A stretch of DNA of 64,000 bases. Origin: an uncultured Eubacterium sp. (GTDB lineage: Bacteria; Bacillota; Clostridia; Lachnospirales; Lachnospiraceae). A program made the translations under genes and the position numbers. Below, one piece after another: positions 37,624 through 46,238 of the stretch (within the stretch, counting starts at the first letter, position 1; each line of letters opens with the position of its first letter). The stretch spans positions 69,023-133,022 of the forward strand of contig CAJUDA010000006.1 of assembly GCA_910584875.1 (NCBI GenBank), read 5' to 3'. The notes under the pieces are model-generated. The model had not been told where the DNA came from. It did no database searches and worked only from the letters and a program-made list of their open reading frames with translations.

Positions 37624-37665
37624 ATGTATGCTATAACTATGGCAATGGAAGGAAAAGGTATCTAG
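37624..37665 (+). CDS. Possible 13-codon leader peptide upstream of polA
   Basis: ATG 37624 with a near-perfect ribosome site (AAAGGAGAG, 8 bp spacing) reads MYAITMAMEGKGI then TAG. The stop codon is the first triplet of the 5' arm of a perfect hairpin. Coding status is a guess from the ribosome site and its position. No run of one amino acid that would suggest classic attenuation is present. Confidence 0.3.
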   Translation: MYAITMAMEGKGI

Positions 37666-37700
37666 CTCAACGGCGGGTTCAAATTGGCGCCGTTGAGCTA
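37663..37700 (+). repeat. Perfect 13-bp hairpin upstream of polA
   Basis: TAGCTCAACGGCG (37663-37675) pairs with CGCCGTTGAGCTA (37688-37700) around GGTTCAAATTGG. No T-run follows (AACCATACG). The TAG of the small upstream ORF opens the stem. Confidence 0.75.
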
Positions 37701-37743
37701 AACCATACGAATCAAATAATAGCTGTGGAAAGGAAGAGACATC

Positions 37744-40443
37744 TTGGAAAATAAACTGGTTTTGATTGATGGAAACAGTATTATGAACCGTGCCTTTTAT
37801 GGAGTGCCGGAGCTGACAAACAAAGAGGGGCTGCATACAAACGCCATCTATGGATTTCTGAATATTATGTTTAAGATCATGGAAGAGGAAGAGCCGAGCC
37901 ATATGATGGTGGCATTTGACGAGAAAGCACCCACATTCCGACATAGGATGTACGAGGAATACAAAGGGACGAGGAAAGCAATGCCGGAGGAACTGAAGGA
38001 ACAGATGCCGGTGATCCGGGAAGTCTTACATGCTATGAATATCTGCCTGTTTTCCAAAGAGGGGATAGAAGCAGATGATATACTGGGGACTATGGCGCGC
38101 AAGGGAGAAAAAGAGGGGTTTGAAGTGGCTGTTGTGTCTGGCGACAGGGATCTGCTCCAGCTTGCCACAGAAAAGATTAAAGTAAGGATCCCCAAAACAA
38201 AGGGTGGGAAAACACTGGTGGAAGATTACTACGCATCGGATGTGATCGAGCGTATGGGGGTCACCCCTTTGCAGATCATCGACCTGAAAGGTCTTATGGG
38301 AGATTCCTCTGACAATATCCCGGGGGTGCCTGGTGTGGGGGAGAAGACGGCGCTGAAACTGCTTACCCTCTATGGTACAGTGGAAAATGTTATCGCCCAT
38401 GTGGAAGAGATCACACCGAACCGTGCCAGGAATGCCGTGAGAGAAAATATACCACTGGCGAAGCTCAGCAGGGAACTGGCGGCTATTAAGACGGACTGCC
38501 GGCTCGGCATCACGATGGAACAGTGCCGGGTGGAGGATCTGTACAATGCAAAAGCATTTCATATGATCCAGTCGCTGGATATAAAGTCGTTATTGAAACG
38601 TTTTGACCAGGAGACGGCAGGAGATAAGAGATTAGAACAGCATTTTACAATGATCCGGACCAGGAAGGAATGGGAAAGCTTTGCCTCCTCCATACAGGAT
38701 GGAGAACCAGTGGGAGTAAAGGCGGTATTCCGTACCAGCGGCGATGTGACACAGGATGGCGATGGACAGATGACGCTCTTTCTTTCGGAGAAAAAAGAAC
38801 GTCTGCTTGGTATGGCGGTGTCATTTAACAAAGAAAAGACGGCATTTTGCCGGATTGGCGATAGTCTGTCCGAGTACGATGTAGTGTCGGCAGTAGAAAA
38901 ACTGCAGGAACAGCATATACTGGCGGCGAATGATCTGAAATCACAGCTTGATTTTTTTGTAAAGGCAGATGCAAAAAATTCGTTTGACACAAGCCTTGCC
39001 GCTTATCTGATCAACCCGGTCCAGAAGGGCTTTGCTGAGGAGGATATCGCAGAAGTTTATGCGGATATTTCACTGTATCCTTACAGCCAGCTTTTTGGCA
39101 AAGTTCCCATGGAGACAGCTTTTGCTGAAAAGGAAGAGGAGCTGGTCCGGTATGCCAGTTATTGTGCCCTGGTAAATACTCTGGCTTATCCTCTGTTGAA
39201 ACAGGAGTTAAAAAAGATCAGATCCCTGTCCCTGTTTGAAGAGATCGAGATGCCGCTCTTGTTTACGCTGAATGAGATGGAGCAGTGCGGGATCCTGGTA
39301 AAGAGGCAGGCGCTAAAAGAATATGGGACAAAGCTTGGCATCCGCATCCAGGAACTGGAAGGGGAGATCTGGCAGCGTGCCGGAGAGGAATTTAATATTA
39401 ATTCACCCAAACAGCTGGGAAACATTCTTTTTGATAAAATGCATATGCCTTATGGTAAAAAAACAAAGACCGGATATTCGACCTCGGCAGAGGTATTGGA
39501 AAAACTCCGGTTTGAAGATCCCATTATCGAACAGATCCTGGAGTACCGTCAGCTGACCAAGCTGAAATCTACCTATGCGGATGGACTGGATGCCTATATC
39601 GATGAAAAGGATGGAAGGATCCATACGACCCTGAACCAGACGATCACAGCAACAGGGCGTCTCAGCAGCACGGAGCCGAACCTGCAGAATATCCCGATCC
39701 GTATGGAACTGGGAAGGCAGATCCGCAAAGTGTTTGTGCCGGAAGAGGGATGTGTGTTTCTGGATGCCGATTATTCACAGATCGAGCTTCGTGTGCTGGC
39801 ACATATGTCGGGAGATGAGAGCCTTATTGATGCATACCGTGAAAATGCAGATGTACACAGAGCGACGGCATCTCTTGTGTTCCATACTCCTTATGAGGAA
39901 GTGACGGACCTGCAGCGACGCAATGCCAAGGCAGTGAATTTTGGTATCGTATACGGCATCAGTGGATTCGGTCTGTCGAGGGATCTGAACATTACAAAGA
40001 AGCAGGCGGAGAAGTATATAGAGGATTATTTTGAAACGTATCCGAAGGTAAAGGAGTTTATGGACCGGATGGTGGCAGACGGCAAAAACAGGGGATATGT
40101 TACCTCGCTGTATGGCAGGCGGCGTCCAATCCCGGAACTGGATTCCAAGAACTTTATGCAGCGTCAGTTTGGGGAGCGTATCGCCATGAATTCGCCAATC
40201 CAGGGAACGGCAGCGGATATTATCAAGATTGCCATGATCCGGGTGACGGAACGGTTAAAACGGGGAAATTATAAATCACGGCTGATCCTGCAGATCCATG
40301 ATGAGCTTCTCATTGAGACAAGGAGTGAGGAAGTGGATGAAGTAAAGAGTATACTGGAAACAGAGATGGAAAATGCCTGTGACCTGCTGGTTCCCCTGAT
40401 CGCTGAGGTGAAGCAGGGAGACAGCTGGTATGAGGCGAAATAG
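37744..40443 (+). CDS. polA: DNA polymerase I
   Basis: An 899-residue polymerase for gap repair and Okazaki-fragment processing. The N-terminal 5' nuclease (1-about 290; LIDGNSIMNRAFYG, EADDILGTMA, GDRDLLQLA, GLMGDSSDNIPGVPGVGEKTA) is intact. The central exonuclease-fold domain lacks the DxE metal motif and is likely inactive. The polymerase domain (about 500-899) has motif A DADYSQIELRVLAHMSGD, the O-helix region RRNAKAVNFGIVYG, and motif C QIHDELLIE. The start is TTG 37744 with GGAAGAG upstream; coaE starts 12 bp after its stop. Confidence 0.97.
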   Translation: MENKLVLIDGNSIMNRAFYGVPELTNKEGLHTNAIYGFLNIMFKIMEEEEPSHMMVAFDEKAPTFRHRMYEEYKGTRKAMPEELKEQMPVIREVLHAMNICLFSKEGIEADDILGTMARKGEKEGFEVAVVSGDRDLLQLATEKIKVRIPKTKGGKTLVEDYYASDVIERMGVTPLQIIDLKGLMGDSSDNIPGVPGVGEKTALKLLTLYGTVENVIAHVEEITPNRARNAVRENIPLAKLSRELAAIKTDCRLGITMEQCRVEDLYNAKAFHMIQSLDIKSLLKRFDQETAGDKRLEQHFTMIRTRKEWESFASSIQDGEPVGVKAVFRTSGDVTQDGDGQMTLFLSEKKERLLGMAVSFNKEKTAFCRIGDSLSEYDVVSAVEKLQEQHILAANDLKSQLDFFVKADAKNSFDTSLAAYLINPVQKGFAEEDIAEVYADISLYPYSQLFGKVPMETAFAEKEEELVRYASYCALVNTLAYPLLKQELKKIRSLSLFEEIEMPLLFTLNEMEQCGILVKRQALKEYGTKLGIRIQELEGEIWQRAGEEFNINSPKQLGNILFDKMHMPYGKKTKTGYSTSAEVLEKLRFEDPIIEQILEYRQLTKLKSTYADGLDAYIDEKDGRIHTTLNQTITATGRLSSTEPNLQNIPIRMELGRQIRKVFVPEEGCVFLDADYSQIELRVLAHMSGDESLIDAYRENADVHRATASLVFHTPYEEVTDLQRRNAKAVNFGIVYGISGFGLSRDLNITKKQAEKYIEDYFETYPKVKEFMDRMVADGKNRGYVTSLYGRRRPIPELDSKNFMQRQFGERIAMNSPIQGTAADIIKIAMIRVTERLKRGNYKSRLILQIHDELLIETRSEEVDEVKSILETEMENACDLLVPLIAEVKQGDSWYEAK

Positions 40444-40454
40444 GAGGCAGGAAT

Positions 40455-41036
40455 ATGGTACTTGGGATCACAGGGGGAGTGGGATGTGGAAAATCAACGG
40501 TCCTGCGGCTTCTTGCCTCACAGTATAAGGCAGAGATCCTGATGGCGGATGAGATCGGTCATGAGATAATGGAACCGGAGAAGGAAGCCTGGAGGGAAAT
40601 ACGTGAGAAGTTTGGTGAAGAGGTATTGACAGAGAAAGGGGAGATTGACAGGGACAGACTGGCGGCGATCATTTATCAGGAGGATGAGAAGCGTGTATTG
40701 CTAAATCATATCGTCCACCCCCATGTTTTACGGGAGATAAGGAGAAGGATAAAGGAATGGGGCGGCAGGTCCCTGATCGTCCTGGAGACGGCGATCCTTT
40801 TCGAGACAGGATGCGACGTACTCTGTGATCAGATCTGGTGGGTTGATACGGACCGGGAAACGAGGATCCGGCGTCTTTCAGAAACCCGTGGCTATTCACG
40901 GCAGAAAGCGGAAATGATCATGAATAAACAGCTGGGGGAGACAGAATGGCAAAAGCGCTGTGATCACCGCATTGACAATAACGGCGATGAAAAAAATTTA
41001 TGCCGGCAAATAAAAGAATTACTAGGCAGACCGTAA
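40455..41036 (+). CDS. coaE: Dephospho-CoA kinase
   Basis: A 193-residue P-loop kinase that makes CoA from dephospho-CoA, the last step of the pathway. Walker A GGVGCGKSTVLRLLA begins at residue 7, the lid-type arginine region is DRETRIRRLSETRGYSR, and ADEIGHEIMEP is the substrate loop. Length is normal (about 200). It overlaps no neighbour and shares the polA transcript. Confidence 0.95.
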   Translation: MVLGITGGVGCGKSTVLRLLASQYKAEILMADEIGHEIMEPEKEAWREIREKFGEEVLTEKGEIDRDRLAAIIYQEDEKRVLLNHIVHPHVLREIRRRIKEWGGRSLIVLETAILFETGCDVLCDQIWWVDTDRETRIRRLSETRGYSRQKAEMIMNKQLGETEWQKRCDHRIDNNGDEKNLCRQIKELLGRP

Positions 41037-41070
41037 AAAATGTGTTATATTAGAGTAATAAGGTATTCTA

Positions 41071-41079
41071 TGATATAAT
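41071..41079 (+). promoter_or_regulatory. Extended -10 element before the FtsA-like gene
   Basis: TGATATAAT with no good -35 box 17 bp upstream (TAGAGT). The ribosome site AAGG follows at 41085. Confidence 0.45.
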
Positions 41080-41094
41080 TACAGAAGGTAAATT

Positions 41095-43281
41095 ATGATG
41101 GAAACGAGTAATGAAGGATATGTATTTGGATTAGATATTGGCACAAGGAGCATTGTGGGGACGGTTGGGTACCGGGTCGGTACAGACCGCTTTATTGTGG
41201 TGGCGCAGGAATCCATCGAACATACGACGAGGGCTGTGATCGATGGACAGATCCACGATATACAGACGGTGTCAAAGACGATCGAAGAGATTAAAAACCG
41301 TCTGGAAAACCGGATTCACTGTGAACTTACCGATGTCAGTATCGCAGCTGCCGGACGGGTACTGAAAACGAAAGAAGTACATGCCGTGTATGAATTTCAG
41401 GGAGATACAAAGGTGACGGATAAACACGTCGAATCACTGGATATGCTGGCAGTGGAAAAAGCGTATGAGGAGATCCGCCTGGACACACAGGAAGAAGAAA
41501 AAAAGTTTTACTGTGTGGGATATTCGGCAGTAAAATATTATTTAAATGGTTATCCCATGGAGATGATCACCAGACATACGGCAAAAAATATTGGTGTTGA
41601 CCTGATCGCCACGTTTCTGCCGGATGAAGTGGTGGATGGATTATATGAGGCGGTAGAGGAAGCCGGACTCCGTGTTGCCGGACTGACACTGGAACCTATT
41701 GCAGCGATCCAGGTGGCGATCCCTGAAAAATTCAGGCTTCTGAACATTGCTCTGGTTGATGTTGGTGCCGGGACGTCGGATATTTCTATTGTAAAGGAAG
41801 GGAGCATCACGGCATTTGGTATGATTCCCCTTGCCGGGGATGAGTTGACAGAGGCGATCGCAAAGGCGTATCTGGTTGACTTTGAAACGGCGGAGAAGGC
41901 AAAGCGACAGTGTGAAAAGAAGAAAAGCATTACACTGCGCAATATTTTTGGTGAGAGTATTCAGGTAGATCAGAAAGCCATTCTCACGGCAACAGAGGAT
42001 GCCGTGGATGAGATTACAAAGAATATCGCATCCCGTATCACGGAATTAAATGGAGGCAGGGCGGTCAGCGCTGTGTTTGTTGTTGGCGGAGGCGGGAAAC
42101 ATGAGGGATTTACCGGGAAGCTTGCCGCCTATCTTGGTCTGCCGGAGAACCGTGTGGCGATCCGGGGAGCAGAGGTACTGACCAACGTTAAATTTGAACA
42201 GCCAGGGATACAAAAGGATTCTACATTAGTGACGCCGATCGGGATCTGTCTCAATTATTATGAACAGAAAAATAATTTTATTCATGTTACGGTGAATGAA
42301 CAGAGGGTGAAATTATATGATAACGGCAAGGCGACCGTACTGGATGCCTGCATCAGCTGTGGATTTTCGCAGACGAATCTGTTTCCGATAAGGGGAGAGG
42401 AACTCCATTACTCTATAAACGGAGAGGAGAGGACAGTAAAGGGAACAACAGGAGAGGTAGCGCTTGTCAAAAAGAATGGAAAGGAAGTAAGCCTGAATGA
42501 ACCGGCTCTGGAAAATGACCAGATTTTTATCCGCCCTTCCACAAAAGGGGAGAGAGGACATATTACACTGGGAGATATTGCCGAGTGCAGAGGCGAACTG
42601 GAGGTAACTTTTTATGGACGGAAGGTTCTTTGTCCGAAGCTGATCGAAGTCAATGGATCGCTGGCAAGCCTGATGTATGATGTACAGCCGGGAGACAGGG
42701 TTGAAGTGTTTGATTATATCTCTGTATCAGGGGTGATGGAGTTTATTGACGCCGAAAAAGAAGAAAAGGTACTGCTAAATGGCAGAGAAGCAGGGCTTTC
42801 GGCAAAGGTATACAGTGGAGACCGGATCGAGCCAAAGCCGAAACCACTGCCTGACCCGGAGGAACAAAAAGAGGTGGATCCGGAAGAGGATTTCCAGAAA
42901 CAGATTGAAAAAGATCCGCTTTTGCAGCCACGGAAACCATTGCCAGACTGGATGAAGGATATCCCTTTTGACACGGCAAAGATCGGAGCTGACGGTAACG
43001 TTATCCCGGGACTTTCAGAAAATAGAAAGGGAAACCAGATGGGTTCTGTGCCGTCTGGTGCTGCACCTGCCTTCATAAAACCAGTTGTGATCACGGTAAA
43101 CGGCACATCTGTTACACTGCCGGCAAAAGAAAATCCAATATTTGTTGATGTTTTTGATGTCTATCCATTTGATATGTCAAAAGCAGGAGGAACCCGGCTG
43201 CTTACCCGTATCAATGGTGTAGATAAAGATTTTACGGAACCGTTGTATGAAGGGGATGAAATCGAGTTACGGTGGGAATAA
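41095..43281 (+). CDS. Large FtsA-like cell division ATPase with C-terminal beta modules
   Basis: A 728-residue protein, against about 420 for classical FtsA. Residues 5-380 are an FtsA-type actin fold: phosphate 1 loop FGLDIGTRSIVGTVG, SHS2/1C region, phosphate 2 loop ALVDVGAGTSDISI, and adenosine loop VFVVGGGGKHEGF. The remainder has about three modules with the same outline, each beginning with a V-x-V-N-G-type strand and ending in a G-D-x-I/V-x-I-type turn (near 403-487, 502-590, 660-728), suggesting ubiquitin-like or similar beta domains. No C-terminal amphipathic helix for membrane binding is obvious. Its role in division or cell shape is inferred. Confidence 0.78.
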   Translation: MMETSNEGYVFGLDIGTRSIVGTVGYRVGTDRFIVVAQESIEHTTRAVIDGQIHDIQTVSKTIEEIKNRLENRIHCELTDVSIAAAGRVLKTKEVHAVYEFQGDTKVTDKHVESLDMLAVEKAYEEIRLDTQEEEKKFYCVGYSAVKYYLNGYPMEMITRHTAKNIGVDLIATFLPDEVVDGLYEAVEEAGLRVAGLTLEPIAAIQVAIPEKFRLLNIALVDVGAGTSDISIVKEGSITAFGMIPLAGDELTEAIAKAYLVDFETAEKAKRQCEKKKSITLRNIFGESIQVDQKAILTATEDAVDEITKNIASRITELNGGRAVSAVFVVGGGGKHEGFTGKLAAYLGLPENRVAIRGAEVLTNVKFEQPGIQKDSTLVTPIGICLNYYEQKNNFIHVTVNEQRVKLYDNGKATVLDACISCGFSQTNLFPIRGEELHYSINGEERTVKGTTGEVALVKKNGKEVSLNEPALENDQIFIRPSTKGERGHITLGDIAECRGELEVTFYGRKVLCPKLIEVNGSLASLMYDVQPGDRVEVFDYISVSGVMEFIDAEKEEKVLLNGREAGLSAKVYSGDRIEPKPKPLPDPEEQKEVDPEEDFQKQIEKDPLLQPRKPLPDWMKDIPFDTAKIGADGNVIPGLSENRKGNQMGSVPSGAAPAFIKPVVITVNGTSVTLPAKENPIFVDVFDVYPFDMSKAGGTRLLTRINGVDKDFTEPLYEGDEIELRWE

Positions 43282-43284
43282 AAA

Positions 43285-43308
43285 AAGCATCGTGATAAGC
43301 CGACGCTT
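43285..43308. repeat. Second copy of dispersed palindrome
   Basis: AAGCATCGTGATAAGCCGACGC plus TT, preceded by A-run. It is the reverse complement of 11107-11130 with one mismatch. Here the T-run side points away from the upstream plus-strand gene, so it would work as terminator only for minus-strand transcripts. Confidence 0.75.
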
Positions 43309-43374
43309 TCGCACGAGGCGAACTTTTCTGTAGGATCAAAAATGTCTTGAGACAAAAAAGAAAGGGGAAATGAC

Positions 43375-45126
43375 ATGAATATTGATATTTCAGAAGTAAG
43401 AAACAAAAAATTTATTTACATCTCACATCTGGCTATCTATCTCTTTACCATTGGGTACAGTATAATGTCAATTTTTGAATTCAGGATGCAGTATCTGCCA
43501 ATGAATATCACAGTGATGGCGTCTTTTCTGCTGTTTTTTCTGGTTGAATTATTTTCGAGGAAAAAAGGGACAGACCAGCTGGCAGGATCTAAGTTTGACC
43601 GGCCGTTTTACATTATACGGCTTCTGGCGGATGCGGTCTTTTATTTTGTTTCACCCAATCAGATATACGGGCTCATATTCTTTGTCCTGCTGATCGTATT
43701 TGCTGTAGAGATCATCTTTTATATCGCCTATGACGAGGCTGAGAGGCGGGTATTGTGTTATGTGATTTTTATTGCCGGCTATACAGTAGTTTCGGTTGTG
43801 ATGGCGATCATGAAGGCATATGTAAAAAATCCCAATATCCCAGGATGTCTTCGGGATATTGCCACTGCTGTCGTGGCCACCTTTGCCGTAATACTGATCG
43901 CTGAGATCATGGCAGGGATCTGGGATGCCTTTGTCCGGCACCTTCTTGCCCAGAACCGTGCGCTGGAGGGTCTGAACCAGGCAAATGATTCCCTGAAAGA
44001 GCATCAGGAACGGATCAATAAGATCAATGAAACACTGGGTGTACAAAAAATTGAACTGCAGACAGCAAACAAGAAGATTAACCGAGCGCATGACGAGATG
44101 TCGGTGCAGAATGAGATTTCTTCTGCCATTGTTGCGACTTCCCAAAAGGAGGAACTGCTGGCACAGGTAACGAAGATTCTGCAGGTACGTCTGGATCTGG
44201 ATCTTGTGATGGTGATCCTCGAAGAAGATAACAGTCTACTTGTACCGGGAGAGGAGCCGCAGGGAAGATATGTTGCACTGTCCTCGGGACTGGGGTCCGG
44301 ATTTGAAAGCAATATCCGTGAATCCATACAAAAGACGGATCTCAATGAACTGCTTTCTATGTCGAAGACCTATATTCAGAATACAGCTACCGATTCGACG
44401 AAGTTCTTTAAATATCTTGATGCAGAGCAGGAACTTTCTTCTATGATCTGCCTGCCGCTGATCCATCAGGACCAGCGGATCGGTACGATACTGATCGGCA
44501 AGAAAAAAGAAAATGCGTTTGTGGATGGCCGTGCTTTTTACGAGAATATAGCGGGACAGGTGAGTATTGGTATTTCCAACGCCAAACTGTATGAGAAGAT
44601 GAATGATATGGCGATCCGGGATGGTCTCACGAGGATTTACAACCGCAGACACTTATCCGAGCTGCTCAATGAATTTCTGGGAGAGGCAGTCAAAAGAAAA
44701 GCACCGGTTACGCTTGCACTTTTCGATATCGATAAGTTCAAAATGGTCAATGACACATACGGCCATCAATGTGGTGATGCGGTGATCCGCTATGTGGCGA
44801 CTCTGTTGAACAGGGGAGCGATCAAGAACGGCGGTATTGCAGGACGCTACGGCGGTGAAGAATTTGTGGTGGCTTTTATGAATAAAAGCCTGCAGGAAAC
44901 ACATGATATCGTGAAGGAGATCCATTCCGCCATAAAGAGTGAACCTGTGGTTTATGAAGATAAAGAAGTATTAGTGCGGGCAAGTGTTGGTATTGCCAGT
45001 TTCCCTGAGACCTGTTCCAATCCCAGTGAGCTTCTGACCCGTGCTGACTGGGCGATGTATCATTCCAAAAAGAATGGCCGCGATCAGATCACGATAGACA
45101 GTGACCAGATCAAGGGCGAGATGTAA
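43375..45126 (+). CDS. Membrane GAF-GGDEF diguanylate cyclase
   Basis: A 583-residue signalling protein. The N-terminus (about 15-195) has about six membrane helices, followed by a coiled coil (about 195-240), a GAF domain (about 245-400) and a GGDEF domain (about 415-575). The active site is RYGGEEFVVAF near residue 492, so it can make cyclic di-GMP. The inhibitory I-site RxxD expected just before the GGEEF is not visible (NRGAIKNGGIAG). Ribosome site AAAGGGG. It lies between the FtsA-like and YycJ-like genes, probably in one transcript with the latter (13 bp gap). Confidence 0.92.
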   Translation: MNIDISEVRNKKFIYISHLAIYLFTIGYSIMSIFEFRMQYLPMNITVMASFLLFFLVELFSRKKGTDQLAGSKFDRPFYIIRLLADAVFYFVSPNQIYGLIFFVLLIVFAVEIIFYIAYDEAERRVLCYVIFIAGYTVVSVVMAIMKAYVKNPNIPGCLRDIATAVVATFAVILIAEIMAGIWDAFVRHLLAQNRALEGLNQANDSLKEHQERINKINETLGVQKIELQTANKKINRAHDEMSVQNEISSAIVATSQKEELLAQVTKILQVRLDLDLVMVILEEDNSLLVPGEEPQGRYVALSSGLGSGFESNIRESIQKTDLNELLSMSKTYIQNTATDSTKFFKYLDAEQELSSMICLPLIHQDQRIGTILIGKKKENAFVDGRAFYENIAGQVSIGISNAKLYEKMNDMAIRDGLTRIYNRRHLSELLNEFLGEAVKRKAPVTLALFDIDKFKMVNDTYGHQCGDAVIRYVATLLNRGAIKNGGIAGRYGGEEFVVAFMNKSLQETHDIVKEIHSAIKSEPVVYEDKEVLVRASVGIASFPETCSNPSELLTRADWAMYHSKKNGRDQITIDSDQIKGEM

Positions 45127-45139
45127 GAGGTTGATGACG

Positions 45140-45937
45140 ATGCAGTTATACAGCATTGCCAGCGGAAGCAGTGGAAATTGTATTTACGCCGGCACAGAAG
45201 AGTCGGGGATTTTGGTTGATGTGGGGATCAGTATGAAACGGGTTTCGGAGGGACTGTCAAAACAGAGTCTCTCTTTTGAGAACGTGAAAGCGATCCTCAT
45301 CACTCATGAACATACAGATCATATCAGTGGATTGGGACCGGTTTTGCGCAAGGTTCCAATCCCTGTTTACGCAACGGCAGATACGATCGAGGCGATCTGG
45401 ACGAAAAATAACATGAAAAATATTTCGCCGGAGCTCTTTCACAGTGTCCGGCCGGGAGAAGAGATCGAGCTGGCACAGATGCTGGTTTCTCCTTTTTCCA
45501 TCTCCCATGATGCAGTAGATCCGGTCTGCTATACGATCGGATATGATGGAAGAAAACTTGGGATCGCCACGGATATGGGATGTTATTCGGATGAGATTAT
45601 TGCGAATCTGGCGGATTGTGATGCAGTTTTGCTGGAGGCAAATCATGATATTAATCTGCTGCAGGTAGGACATTATCCCTATTCGCTGAAAATGCGTATA
45701 CTGGGGGACCGGGGGCATTTGTCAAACGATGCTTCGGCAAGACTGATCAAAGAGATCCTCCATCCGGGACTCCGACACATCGTACTGGGACATCTGAGCA
45801 AGGAGAACAATTTTCCGGAGCTGGCGTACCAGACCGTAACCTATGAGCTGGAACAGAGCGAGACATGGAACCGCATGGACAGTAAGATTCTGGTGGCAAA
45901 ACGATTTGAGCCGACAGAATGTCTGACGATAGCCTGA
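45140..45937 (+). CDS. YycJ/WalJ-type metallo-beta-lactamase fold hydrolase
   Basis: A 265-residue MBL-fold protein with the metal motif THEHTDHISG and the start MQLYSIASGSSGNCIY, the hallmark of the YycJ/WalJ/VicX family. Further metal or active-site elements are HDAVDPV and LLEANHD. YycJ is a 5'-3' exonuclease linked to mismatch repair and cell-wall signalling. ATG 45140 has AAGAGG 9 bp upstream. Confidence 0.9.
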   Translation: MQLYSIASGSSGNCIYAGTEESGILVDVGISMKRVSEGLSKQSLSFENVKAILITHEHTDHISGLGPVLRKVPIPVYATADTIEAIWTKNNMKNISPELFHSVRPGEEIELAQMLVSPFSISHDAVDPVCYTIGYDGRKLGIATDMGCYSDEIIANLADCDAVLLEANHDINLLQVGHYPYSLKMRILGDRGHLSNDASARLIKEILHPGLRHIVLGHLSKENNFPELAYQTVTYELEQSETWNRMDSKILVAKRFEPTECLTIA

Positions 45938-45956
45938 TAAGGAAAGGAAGAAAAAA

Positions 45957-46229
45957 ATGAAAAAGACGATCATAACAGTAGTAGGAAAGGACAGTGTGGG
46001 CATTATCGCCAAAGTATGTACGTATCTGGCGGATAATGGACTGAATATCCTTGATATCTCACAGACCATTGTAGATGGATTTTTTAATATGATGATGATT
46101 GTAGATTTTACCGGGGCAGAAAAAGAATTTTCTGAGGTATCGGCTGAATTGGAGCAGTTAGGCGGGGGAATCGGCTGTGTGATCCGTCTGCAGCGGGAAG
46201 AGATTTTTGACAAAATGCATCGGATATAG
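45957..46229 (+). CDS. ACT domain protein (UPF0237)
   Basis: A 90-residue protein made of one ACT domain with the start KKTIITVVGKDSVGIIAKVC. It likely binds an amino acid or related ligand. The pair ACT + PFL/UPF0210 is conserved in many Firmicutes, and the stop is only 9 bp before the partner ATG, with AGGAGG as its site. Function is unknown. Confidence 0.92.
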   Translation: MKKTIITVVGKDSVGIIAKVCTYLADNGLNILDISQTIVDGFFNMMMIVDFTGAEKEFSEVSAELEQLGGGIGCVIRLQREEIFDKMHRI

Positions 46230-46238
46230 GAGGCAGCT

